NCBI RefSeq assembly: GCF_003063475.1
Contig: NZ_NESP01000001.1
Location: 1,674,001-1,738,000 of the forward strand
Length of the DNA: 64,000 bases
DNA from: Limnohabitans curvus
GTDB taxonomy: Bacteria > Pseudomonadota > Gammaproteobacteria > Burkholderiales > Burkholderiaceae_C
Direction of reading: 5' to 3'
The position numbers and the translations under genes were made by a program. This document shows positions 8,810 to 16,934 of the stretch, piece by piece; position 1 is the first letter of the stretch, and the number at the start of each line of letters is the position of its first letter. Under the pieces are notes generated by a model, which was not told the origin of the DNA, searched no databases, and saw only the letters and a program-made list of their open reading frames with translations.

Positions 8810-9733
8810 TTAGCCTTCCTCGCGGATTTGGCGTCCGGTCATTTTCAAAAACAAATCTTCCAAATTGGCGGGGCGGTGCAGCGTGCGCAGGCCTGTGTGG
8901 GCGCTGAGCGCTTGCAGCAATTGCGCCGCGTCTTGGGTGTAGAAAAACACGGTCTCACCGCTGGTCTCCACACGTTGCGCCAAGGTGGCAATAGGGCTGT
9001 CCACCAAAGCCAATGCGCCGCTGCCATACACCTCCACCACATCGGGCTCAAGGTGCTGAGCAATCAAATCACGCGGCGTGCCTTCGGCAATTTTTTTGCC
9101 GTGGTCGAGTACCAACAAACGGTTGCACAAGCGCTCGGCTTCGTCCATGAAATGGGTGGTCAGCAAAATGGATTTGCCTTGCTGCAAGAGTTGCTGCAAA
9201 CGCTCCCACATCAGGTGGCGGGCTTGCGGGTCTAGGCCTGTTGTGGGCTCGTCGAGCAGCAGCAAATCGGGGTTGTTGATCAGGGCGCGGGCCAAGCTAA
9301 GTCGGCGTTTCATGCCGCCCGACAACTCGCCCGGTTTGGCGTTGGCCTTGTGTGACAGCGCCGCAAACTCCAGCAGCTGCGGAATGCGCGCTTGAATGTC
9401 GGCTTTCTTCATCCCAAAGTAGCGGCCAAACACCATGAGGTTTTCGGCACAGGTGAAGTCAGGGTCGAGCGTGTCGAATTGGCTCACCACCCCTAAGCGC
9501 GCTTTGATGGCCAGCGCGTCATCGGGCATCGTCAAACCAAACGCGTTGATGCTGCCGCCATCGGGCTGTGCGAGCCCAAGGCACATGCGCAGCGTGGTGG
9601 TTTTGCCTGCGCCGTTGGGGCCGATGACGCCCAAACATTCGCCAGGCGCGATGCTGAAAGACACATCGTTCACCACAGTGTTGTCACCGTAGCGTTTGAG
9701 GAGGTGGTTGCATTCGAAAAATGGGGTGCTCAT
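8810..9733 (-). CDS. ABC transporter ATP-binding protein (NodI-like)
   Basis: This ATPase of about 307 residues has Walker A GPNGAGKTTT, a Q-loop (VVSQFDTLDPDFT), signature LSGGMKRRLSLARAL and Walker B LLLLDEPTTGLDP. The H-loop (TTHFMDEAERLC) and a C-terminal extension typical of drug/lipid exporters follow. The ATG ending at 9733 (MSTPFFECNHLL) is chosen; ATGs 3 and 8 codons upstream are also possible, and all have only weak ribosome-binding sites. It pairs with the NodJ-like permease immediately downstream. Confidence 0.88.
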   Translation of the reverse strand: MSTPFFECNHLLKRYGDNTVVNDVSFSIAPGECLGVIGPNGAGKTTTLRMCLGLAQPDGGSINAFGLTMPDDALAIKARLGVVSQFDTLDPDFTCAENLMVFGRYFGMKKADIQARIPQLLEFAALSHKANAKPGELSGGMKRRLSLARALINNPDLLLLDEPTTGLDPQARHLMWERLQQLLQQGKSILLTTHFMDEAERLCNRLLVLDHGKKIAEGTPRDLIAQHLEPDVVEVYGSGALALVDSPIATLAQRVETSGETVFFYTQDAAQLLQALSAHTGLRTLHRPANLEDLFLKMTGRQIREEG

Positions 9734-9838
9734 ACGTTCCATTGTGCCTGCGAGCAACTGCCTCGTAACCCGTAAGCGTCATTCTTGAGCGCTTGATGGA
9801 GCGCCTAAAATCTATGCAACTTTTGACAAGGCTTGACT

Positions 9839-10708
9839 GTGTCCGATACCTTATTTGTTCTTTCCCAATATGTGATGCCCAAACAGCTGCTCACGCAATT
9901 CGCGGGCGCAGTGGCGCGTGCGCGTTGCGGCAAGTGGACCCATGCCTTGATCAAGTGGTTCGTGGGCAAGTACCAAGTCAACATGGACGAAGCGGCTCAG
10001 CCCGACATCACGCAGTACGCCTGCTTCAACGACTTTTTCACCCGTGCCTTAAAGCCCGGCGCACGCCTCTTGGCCGATGCCGCGTTTGTGTGCCCCGTCG
10101 ATGGCGCCATCAGCCAGTTGGGCCACATCGACGGCGACCAAGTGTTTCAAGCCAAAGGCCACAGCTACAGCACGCAAGCGCTGGTGGGCGGCGACGCCAC
10201 CTTGGCAGCCCAATTTCAAGACGGCGAGTTCGCCACGATTTACCTCAGCCCCAAGGACTACCACCGCATCCACATGCCCAGCGCTGGTCGCCTGCGCCGC
10301 ATGATTCATGTGCCCGGTGATTTGTTCTCGGTCAACCCCGCCACGGCGCGTGGTGTGCCCGGCTTATTTGCGCGCAACGAGCGCGTGGTGTGTGTGTTTG
10401 ACATGCCTGCTGCTTCCGGTGAAAAACCTCAGCAATACGTGTTGGTGCTGGTCGGCGCCACCATCGTGGGCAGCATGGCCACACCTTGGCATGGCGTGGT
10501 CAATCCACCTCGTCCTGGCACGGTGCGCGAGTGGGCCTATGACGACCAAGAACTGAGCCTCAAACAAGGCGACGAAATGGGCCGCTTCTTGTTGGGCTCT
10601 ACCGTAGTGTTGCTATGGCCCAAGGACACCATTGCGCTCAACCCTGCTTGGCAAGCTGCCCAAGGTGTGCGCTTGGGCGAGAAGATGGGTGATGCAGTGC
10701 ACGCTTAA
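9839..10708 (+). CDS. psd: Phosphatidylserine decarboxylase proenzyme
   Basis: This 289-residue inner-membrane enzyme converts phosphatidylserine to phosphatidylethanolamine. It is made as a proenzyme that cleaves itself at LGST to create the pyruvoyl group on the small subunit. LGST is present near the C-terminus in GRFLLGSTVVLLWP, and other family motifs are FFTRALKPG, VDGAISQLG and YLSPKDYHRIHMP. The GTG at 9839 is chosen because CAAGG lies 7 bases upstream and the product starts MSDTLFVLSQY, the usual N-terminus in this order. An in-frame TTG two codons earlier lies inside that spacer. A terminator follows. Confidence 0.95.
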   Translation: MSDTLFVLSQYVMPKQLLTQFAGAVARARCGKWTHALIKWFVGKYQVNMDEAAQPDITQYACFNDFFTRALKPGARLLADAAFVCPVDGAISQLGHIDGDQVFQAKGHSYSTQALVGGDATLAAQFQDGEFATIYLSPKDYHRIHMPSAGRLRRMIHVPGDLFSVNPATARGVPGLFARNERVVCVFDMPAASGEKPQQYVLVLVGATIVGSMATPWHGVVNPPRPGTVREWAYDDQELSLKQGDEMGRFLLGSTVVLLWPKDTIALNPAWQAAQGVRLGEKMGDAVHA

Positions 10709-10729
10709 CGCAGCGCCCTGCACACGTGA

Positions 10730-10759
10730 AAACCGCCTCTGTTGAGGCGGTTTCTTTTT
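10730..10759. terminator. Rho-independent terminator between psd and amn
   Basis: A perfect 10-bp stem (AAACCGCCTC/GAGGCGGTTT) with a TGTT loop is followed by CTTTTTG on the + strand, 22 bases after the psd stop. The convergent amn gene ends at 10778 and may use the same hairpin in the other direction. Confidence 0.88.
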
Positions 10760-10777
10760 GGGTGGTTGATGTAAGGC

Positions 10778-12271
10778 TTATTGAAACGCCACTTCAGCAA
10801 AGCTGCGTAACTTGCGGCTGTGCAGTTGCGCAGGCCCTTGCTGGCGCAGCAACTCAATGGCGCGCATGCCAATGCGCAAATGCTGGTCCACACGCTCGCG
10901 GTAAAAGTGGTTGGCCATGCCTGGCAGTTTGATTTCGCCGTGTAGCGGCTTGTCGCTCACACACAGCAGCGTGCCGTAGGGCACGCGGAACCGAAAACCG
11001 TTGGCTGCAATGGTGGCGCTTTCCATGTCGAGTGCCACGGCGCGGCTTTGGCTGAAGCGGCGTTGCGGCGTGTTGTCGGGCAACAGTTCCCAGTTGCGGT
11101 TGTCGGTGCTGGCCACCGTGCCTGTGCGCAAGATGCGTTTGAGCTCGGCGCCTTCGCATTGCGTCACATCCTTCACCGCCTGCTCTAGCGCGACTTGAAT
11201 TTCAGCCAGCGCGGGGATAGGCACCCACAGCGGCAACTCTTCGTCCAGCACATGGTCTTCGCGCACATAGCCGTGGGCCAGCACGTAGTCGCCCAGTTGT
11301 TGGGTGTTGCGCAAGCCGGCGCAGTGGCCCAGCATCAACCATGCGTGCGGACGCAGCACGGCAATGTGGTCGGTGATGTTTTTGGCGTTGGCGGGGCCCA
11401 CGCCAATGTTCACCATGGTGATGCCGGTGTGGTCTGCGCGCACCAAGTGGTAGCCGGGCATTTGCGGTAAGCGCGGTGGCACCTTGCCCAAGGCATCGTT
11501 GGCTTCCGCGGACAAGCCAACGCGGCGTGTGACCACATTGCCGGGCTCCACAAACGCGAGGTATTCGCTGTTCGGGTCTTGCATGGCTTCGTGGCCTAAA
11601 CGCACAAACTCGTCGATGTAGAACTGGTAGTTGGTGAACAACACGTAATTCTGAAAATGCTCGGGGCTGGTGCCGCTGTAATGGCGCAGACGCTGCAACG
11701 AATAGTCCATGCGTGCGGCGGTGAACAGCGACAACGGTTGCGGCTCATTGGGCTTGGCTTGAAATGTGCCGTTGGCAATGCCGTCGTCCATGGCGGTGAG
11801 GTCGGGCAGGTCAAACACCTCGCGCATGAGTTGGCGGCGCTCTGCACTCATTTCGCCTTCCACATGGTCGTTGTCGGCGAATGAGAAATGCACAGGAATA
11901 GGCTGATGGCTCATGCCCACCTCCAGCGTGCCGCCGTGGTTTTGCAGCAGCAAGCGGAACTGCTCGCGGTAATACGCGGCAAACAAATCGGGGCGGGTGA
12001 GGGTGGTTTCGTAGCGGCCAGGCTCGGCCACAAAGCCGTAGCTCAAACTGCCACCGTCGCTGTTGGCTTGCAGCGCCCCCGTTTTGGTATGGATGCGCAC
12101 AAACGGATAAAACGCCCGCACACGTTGCTCAAACTGCTTGCCCGCCACAAACTCGCGCATGGCGAGTCGCAAGTGATCAAGGCTAGTTTGGTACAGGGCT
12201 TGCACTTGGGCAAGCGCGCTCTCGGCGTCGGTGTGACGGGTGGGGGCGATGAAAGGTGGGCGAATACTCAT
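10778..12271 (-). CDS. amn: AMP nucleosidase
   Basis: The 497-residue protein hydrolyses AMP to adenine and ribose 5-phosphate, regulating purine pools; E. coli Amn has 484 residues. The N-terminal regulatory domain is recognisable (RVRAFYPFVRIHTKTG). The C-terminal phosphorylase-fold domain contains MVNIGVGPANAKNITDHIAVLRPHAWLMLGHCAGL, and VALDMESATIAANGFRFRVPYGTLLCVSDKPLHGE is the catalytic and nucleoside-binding region. Its start overlaps the stop of the upstream ATPase gene by ATGA, an unexpected coupling. Confidence 0.94.
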   Translation of the reverse strand: MSIRPPFIAPTRHTDAESALAQVQALYQTSLDHLRLAMREFVAGKQFEQRVRAFYPFVRIHTKTGALQANSDGGSLSYGFVAEPGRYETTLTRPDLFAAYYREQFRLLLQNHGGTLEVGMSHQPIPVHFSFADNDHVEGEMSAERRQLMREVFDLPDLTAMDDGIANGTFQAKPNEPQPLSLFTAARMDYSLQRLRHYSGTSPEHFQNYVLFTNYQFYIDEFVRLGHEAMQDPNSEYLAFVEPGNVVTRRVGLSAEANDALGKVPPRLPQMPGYHLVRADHTGITMVNIGVGPANAKNITDHIAVLRPHAWLMLGHCAGLRNTQQLGDYVLAHGYVREDHVLDEELPLWVPIPALAEIQVALEQAVKDVTQCEGAELKRILRTGTVASTDNRNWELLPDNTPQRRFSQSRAVALDMESATIAANGFRFRVPYGTLLCVSDKPLHGEIKLPGMANHFYRERVDQHLRIGMRAIELLRQQGPAQLHSRKLRSFAEVAFQ

Positions 12272-13431
12272 GGGTGAATGTTAGGGTTCAGATATGACGG
12301 TATGTCGATGGGGGAAATAACTTGAACATTGTTAGCCATCGTCCAGCCCTCTTGCACGGGGGCGATCACATAGGCCTGGTTAACGCCGATGTCTTCGCAT
12401 GCTTGCCAAAAACCTTTGGTCACCTTTGGTGCAGAGGAGAATTTAATTTCGAACCCAAGGGTTTGACGGCCTGTTTCGACCACCACATCCAGTTCAGCAC
12501 CTGCGGCCGTTCGATAAAACGAGACGCTCGCGCCTGCGGGTAAGTGGTTGCAAATTTGCTCAACACAAAATCCTTCCCAAGACGCGCCCGTGATTGGATG
12601 CCCCATCATGTCGGTGATGTTGTGTATGCCCATCAGGTAATGAAGCAAACCACTGTCGCGCACATAAATTTTGGGTGATTTCACCAACCGTTTCCCGAGA
12701 TTGGCATGAAACGGCTCCAATCGACGCAGCATGAGGCATTGCACCAAGTGATCCAGATAGCGTGTCACGGTGGGCGATGACACCCCAAGCGATGCGGCGA
12801 TGCTTGATGCATTGAACAACTGGCCGTGTAGGTGAGCCGTCATGCGCCAAAAGCGCCGCATCAGTTCAGGCTCAACATTGATGCCCAATGCGGGCAGGTC
12901 CGTGTTTAAGAAATGTCGGACAAAGCCGTCCCGCCAAAGCCATGAGGCCTCATCGTTAGGGGCTGTATAGCTGTTAGGGAAACCACCTCGCAACCACAGG
13001 GTTTGAATATCCTCGAAGTCGCGATGCACCTCGCTGAGAAGCAAGGGCGCCATATCCACCAAAGCCAAACGTCCCGCCAACGATTGCGACTGTTGAAGTA
13101 GCTTGAATGAGGCAGACCCGAGAATCAGAAATCGGCCGTTGCGTCGTTCTGCATCAATCTCTCCACGCATGGTGCTGAACAGCTCAGGCGCGTTTTGAAT
13201 TTCATCCAGCACGATCAAGCGATCGCGATGGGCTTGAAAAAATACATCCGCTTGCTCTAGCTTTGCGCGTGCTTGGCTGTTTTCAAGGTCAAGATAAATC
13301 GACTTTGGAAATTCGGCTGCAATCTGCCGAGCCAGCGTTGTCTTGCCAATTTGGCGCGCACCAAGAATGGCAACGGCAGGGCTCCAACTCAGGTGGTTGC
13401 GAATTTCTTGGGATGCTTTTCGATGAAACAT
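12268..13431 (-). CDS. AAA-type ATPase with C-terminal DUF4143 domain
   Basis: This 387-residue protein has Walker A GARQIGKTTLARQ (residues about 24-36), Walker B RLIVLDEIQNAPELF and an arginine-containing sensor region (LILGSASFKLLQ). A winged-helix-like middle segment (ASSIAASLGVSSPTVTRYLDHLVQC) follows, then the DUF4143 end with FYRTAAGAELDVVVETG, which has the D-x-V nuclease-like core. Such proteins are widespread and often mobile; their role is poorly known. The start codon lies inside an inverted repeat, and its only SD-like bases, AAGG, abut the ATG with no spacer. The stop overlaps the amn start. Confidence 0.85.
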   Translation of the reverse strand: MFHRKASQEIRNHLSWSPAVAILGARQIGKTTLARQIAAEFPKSIYLDLENSQARAKLEQADVFFQAHRDRLIVLDEIQNAPELFSTMRGEIDAERRNGRFLILGSASFKLLQQSQSLAGRLALVDMAPLLLSEVHRDFEDIQTLWLRGGFPNSYTAPNDEASWLWRDGFVRHFLNTDLPALGINVEPELMRRFWRMTAHLHGQLFNASSIAASLGVSSPTVTRYLDHLVQCLMLRRLEPFHANLGKRLVKSPKIYVRDSGLLHYLMGIHNITDMMGHPITGASWEGFCVEQICNHLPAGASVSFYRTAAGAELDVVVETGRQTLGFEIKFSSAPKVTKGFWQACEDIGVNQAYVIAPVQEGWTMANNVQVISPIDIPSYLNPNIHP

Positions 13432-13471
13432 CCTTGCATTTTAAACATGACATATTAAAAATACAAGGATG
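13429..13471 (-). repeat. Inverted repeat overlapping the start codon of the DUF4143 ATPase gene
   Basis: The arms CATCCTTGCATTTT (13429-13442) and AAAATACAAGGATG (13458-13471) match in 13 of 14 positions across a 15-base spacer. The left arm contains the ATPase start codon and the AAGG next to it. In RNA this would hide the ribosome-binding site in a hairpin between icmF and the ATPase gene; as DNA it could be an operator or the edge of an insertion. Confidence 0.6.
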
Positions 13472-13478
13472 GTTGACC

Positions 13479-16400
13479 TTACATGTTGCGTCGGTATTGA
13501 CCACCCACCTCAAACAAGGCGTTGGTGATCTGGCCCAGTGAACACACACGCACCGCATCCATCAACACCTCAAACACGTTGGCGTTGTCGATGACGGCTT
13601 GTTGCAGGCGTTTGAGTTGCACCGCGGCCGCATCTTTGTGGCGTGTGTGGAAGTCGTTCAAGCGGTTCAGCTGGCTTTGCTTTTCCTCTTCGGTTGAGCG
13701 AGCCAGTTCGAGTTTGTCCATCACTTGCTCGCCATGTGGGTTGCGGAAGGTGTTGACGCCGATGATGGGCAGCTCGCCGGTGTGCTTGAGCATTTCGTAG
13801 GTCATCGATTCGTCTTGAATCTTGCCGCGTTGGTAGCCGGTTTCCATCGCGCCCAACACACCGCCGCGTTCGGCAATGCGCTCGAATTCGGCCAGCACAG
13901 CTTCTTCCACCAACTCGGTGAGTTCTTCGATGATGAACGCACCTTGGTTGGGGTTTTCGTTTTTGGCCAAGCCCCACTCGCGGTTGATGATGAGCTGAAT
14001 CGCCATGGCACGGCGCACCGAGTCTTCGGTGGGCGTGGTGATGGCTTCGTCAAACGCGTTGGTGTGCAAGCTGTTGCAGTTGTCGTAAATCGCAATCAGC
14101 GCTTGCAACGTGGTGCGGATGTCGTTGAACTGAATCTCTTGCGCGTGCAAGGAACGGCCAGAAGTTTGGATGTGATATTTGAGTTTCTGTGACCGCTCAT
14201 TCGCACCGTATTTCTCTTTCATGGCCACGGCCCAGATGCGGCGCGCCACGCGGCCCATCACGGTGTACTCGGGGTCCATGCCGTTGCTGAAGAAGAAGCT
14301 CAGGTTGGGCGCGAAGTCGTCAATGTGCATGCCGCGCGCCAAGTAGGCTTCCACAAAGGTGAAACCGTTGGAAAGCGTGAACGCCAATTGCGAAATGGGG
14401 TTCGCACCCGCTTCAGCAATGTGATAACCGCTGATCGACACGCTGTAGAAGTTGCGCACTTGGTTGTGCACAAAGTACTGCGCGATGTCGCCCATCACCT
14501 TCAAGCTGAATTCGGTAGAGAACAGGCAAGTGTTCTGGCCTTGGTCTTCTTTCAAGATGTCGGCTTGCACCGTGCCACGCACGTTTTGCATGACCCACTC
14601 TTTGATCTTCGCGGTCTCGGTTTCTGTCGGGTCGCGGCCGTTGTCCTTTTTGAACTTCTCGATGTTTTGGTCGATGGCCGTGTTCATGAACATCGCCAAG
14701 ATGGAAGGTGCGGGGCCGTTGATGGTCATCGACACGCTGGTGGTGGGGTTGCACAGGTCAAACCCGTCGTACAGCACCTTCATGTCGTCCAGCGTGGCCA
14801 CGTTCACGCCCGAGTTACCCACCTTGCCGTAGATGTCCGGACGTGGGTCTGGGTCGTTGCCGTAGAGCGTGACCGAGTCAAACGCGGTGGACAAGCGCTT
14901 GGCATCCATGCCCTCGCTCACCAGCTTGAAGCGGCGGTTGGTGCGGAAGGGATCGCCTTCGCCCGCAAACATGCGCGTTGGGTCTTCGCCCTCGCGCTTG
15001 AAGGCAAAAGTGCCTGCGGTGTAGGGGTAGCTGCCGGGCACGTTGTCGAGCATGAGCCACTTCAAAATTTCGCCGTGGTCTTCGTAAGTGGGCAAGGCCA
15101 CTTTGCGAATCACCGTGCCTGAGAGGCTCTTGGTGGTGAGTGCGGTGCGAATCTCTTTGTCGCGAATCTTCACCACGTACTCGTCGCCTGCGTAGGCGGC
15201 TTGCATATCTGGCCATTGGGCCAGCAGCTTGCGCTCTGCGCCGCCTAAGTTTTCTTCGCGCGCAAAGGCCAAGTCGATGGCGGCTTCAGAGGCTTTGGCA
15301 CGGCCTGGTTTGTCTTCGGCCAGCATGCGTGCGGCTTCGCGCAGTTGTTGAATTTCGCGGGCCAGTTTGGCTTGTGTGCGTGCGCGCTTTTTGTAGCCGC
15401 GCACGGTGTCGGTGATTTCAGCCAAATAGCGGGTGCGTGCGGCAGGCACCACAGGCGTTTGGTTGCTGCTGTGGCGCACGTTCACGAGTGGCAGGCGGCC
15501 TTCTTTGAAGGTCAGGCCCAGTTCGGTCAAACGACCTTTGAGGGCTTGGTACAACGCGGTCACGCCGTCGTCGTTGAAGCGCGCGGCCATGGTGCCAAAC
15601 ACGGGCATTTCTTCGGTGGGTGTGTGCCACGCTTCTTTGTTGCGTTGCACTTGTTTGGCCACATCGCGCAGTGCGTCGCTGGCGCCTTTGCGGTCGAACT
15701 TGTTGATGGCCACGAACTCAGCAAAGTCCAGCATGTCGATTTTTTCGAGTTGGCTGGCGGCGCCAAACTCGGGCGTCATCACATACATGGGCACGTCTAC
15801 GTGCGGCACGATGGCGGCATCGCCTTGGCCAATGCCTGAGGTTTCCACAATGATGAGGTCAAAGCCCGCGCACTTGGTGGCGGCCAACACGTCGGGCAAG
15901 GCTGCGCTGATTTCGCTGCCAAAGTCGCGTGTGGCCAGTGAGCGCATGAACACGCGCTGGCCGCTGCTCCAAGGCGAAATGGCATTCATGCGAATGCGGT
16001 CGCCCAGCAACGCACCACCGCTCTTGCGGCGTGAGGGGTCAATCGAAATCACGGCAATGCGCAACGCATCGCCTTGGTCCAAACGGATGCGACGCACCAG
16101 CTCGTCGGTCAGCGACGACTTGCCCGCACCGCCGGTGCCGGTGATGCCGAGCACGGGCACCTTGTGGTTCAGCGATTCTTTGCGCACGGCTTCGACCATC
16201 TTTTGATCGGCCTTCTCGTTCTCAAGTGCGGTGATGAGCTGCGCCAATTTGCGCCAAGCCATTTCGTCATGGCCTTGAATCTCTTTCACGGCTTTGGGTG
16301 CGTAGCTCGACAAGTCTTTGTCGCAGCGCATGATCATTTCGCCAATCATGCCTTGCAGGCCCATTTTTTGGCCGTCTTCTGGGCTGTAAATGCGGGTCAC

Positions 16401-16772
16401 GCCGTAGGCTTGTAGCTCGCGAATTTCTGGTGGCACGATCACGCCGCCGCCGCCGCCAAACACTTGAATGTGTTCGCCGCCACGCTCACGCAGCAAATCG
16501 ACCATGTACTTGAAGTACTCCACGTGGCCGCCTTGGTAGGAGCTGATGGCAATGCCTTGCACGTCTTCTTGCAGCGCCGCGGTCACCACTTCGTCCACCG
16601 AGCGGTTGTGGCCCAAGTGAATCACCTCGGCACCCATGCCCTGCAAGATGCGACGCATGATGTTGATGGCGGCGTCATGCCCGTCAAACAAAGACGCAGC
16701 GGTGACGAAGCGCACTTTTTGCGTGGGCTTGTAGTTGGCAAGGGCTTGGAATTCGGCGGACAAGTCAGACAT
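13479..16772 (-). CDS. icmF: Fused isobutyryl-CoA mutase (B12-dependent, with built-in G-protein chaperone)
   Basis: This 1097-residue enzyme interconverts isobutyryl-CoA and n-butyryl-CoA. The order is: a B12-binding domain (about 20-150, with the DGHDAAINI cobalamin motif, His32 as lower ligand), a MeaB-like GTPase domain (Walker A GTGGAGKS at about 212-219), then the mutase barrel (about 550-1097, with [14 protein letters not shown] and [15 protein letters not shown]). By my alignment, F602 (in TRMFAG) and Q746 (in DQGQNTCLF) occupy the positions of Tyr89 and Arg207 of methylmalonyl-CoA mutase. Phe/Gln is the isobutyryl-CoA signature. GGAG precedes the ATG. A palindrome about 43 bases upstream is the probable operator. 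Confidence 0.95.
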   Translation of the reverse strand: MSDLSAEFQALANYKPTQKVRFVTAASLFDGHDAAINIMRRILQGMGAEVIHLGHNRSVDEVVTAALQEDVQGIAISSYQGGHVEYFKYMVDLLRERGGEHIQVFGGGGGVIVPPEIRELQAYGVTRIYSPEDGQKMGLQGMIGEMIMRCDKDLSSYAPKAVKEIQGHDEMAWRKLAQLITALENEKADQKMVEAVRKESLNHKVPVLGITGTGGAGKSSLTDELVRRIRLDQGDALRIAVISIDPSRRKSGGALLGDRIRMNAISPWSSGQRVFMRSLATRDFGSEISAALPDVLAATKCAGFDLIIVETSGIGQGDAAIVPHVDVPMYVMTPEFGAASQLEKIDMLDFAEFVAINKFDRKGASDALRDVAKQVQRNKEAWHTPTEEMPVFGTMAARFNDDGVTALYQALKGRLTELGLTFKEGRLPLVNVRHSSNQTPVVPAARTRYLAEITDTVRGYKKRARTQAKLAREIQQLREAARMLAEDKPGRAKASEAAIDLAFAREENLGGAERKLLAQWPDMQAAYAGDEYVVKIRDKEIRTALTTKSLSGTVIRKVALPTYEDHGEILKWLMLDNVPGSYPYTAGTFAFKREGEDPTRMFAGEGDPFRTNRRFKLVSEGMDAKRLSTAFDSVTLYGNDPDPRPDIYGKVGNSGVNVATLDDMKVLYDGFDLCNPTTSVSMTINGPAPSILAMFMNTAIDQNIEKFKKDNGRDPTETETAKIKEWVMQNVRGTVQADILKEDQGQNTCLFSTEFSLKVMGDIAQYFVHNQVRNFYSVSISGYHIAEAGANPISQLAFTLSNGFTFVEAYLARGMHIDDFAPNLSFFFSNGMDPEYTVMGRVARRIWAVAMKEKYGANERSQKLKYHIQTSGRSLHAQEIQFNDIRTTLQALIAIYDNCNSLHTNAFDEAITTPTEDSVRRAMAIQLIINREWGLAKNENPNQGAFIIEELTELVEEAVLAEFERIAERGGVLGAMETGYQRGKIQDESMTYEMLKHTGELPIIGVNTFRNPHGEQVMDKLELARSTEEEKQSQLNRLNDFHTRHKDAAAVQLKRLQQAVIDNANVFEVLMDAVRVCSLGQITNALFEVGGQYRRNM

Positions 16773-16814
16773 GCGGTGCTCCGGAAGACGGAAGATAAAA
16801 ACGAGAAGACAGAG

Positions 16815-16836
16815 TTTACGTTTACGTAAACGTCAA
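16815..16836. promoter_or_regulatory. Palindromic operator-like site upstream of icmF
   Basis: Bases 16818-16833 form a perfect 16-bp palindrome, ACGTTTACGTAAACGT, with partial symmetry extending to 22 bp. On the - strand it begins with TTGACG, a possible -35 box, so a bound regulator would act directly at the promoter. The TTTACG repeats resemble, as I recall, sites of MerR-family LiuR regulators of branched-chain acyl-CoA catabolism, which would suit an isobutyryl-CoA enzyme. The regulator gene is not in this window. Confidence 0.6.
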
Positions 16837-16882
16837 TCATAGCGATTTGGCAGATTTTGTGGGGAGGATTTGCCCTAATAAA

Positions 16883-16914
16883 AAAGCCGCAGGGCCAAAA
16901 GGCGCTGCGGCTTT
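16883..16914 (-). terminator. Rho-independent terminator of the TRAP operon
   Basis: The stem AAAGCCGCAG/CTGCGGCTTT closes on a 12-base loop. Read on the - strand, TTTTTTATT follows the stem. It lies 20 bases after the stop of the TRAP large permease gene and ahead of icmF. Confidence 0.85.
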
Positions 16915-16934
16915 GTCTGAAACGCGTGTGCGGC

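Noticed and set aside
12268..13431. DUF4143 ATPase as part of an anti-phage defence system
   Set aside because: No partner nuclease, methylase or other defence gene is nearby, and its coupling is to amn.
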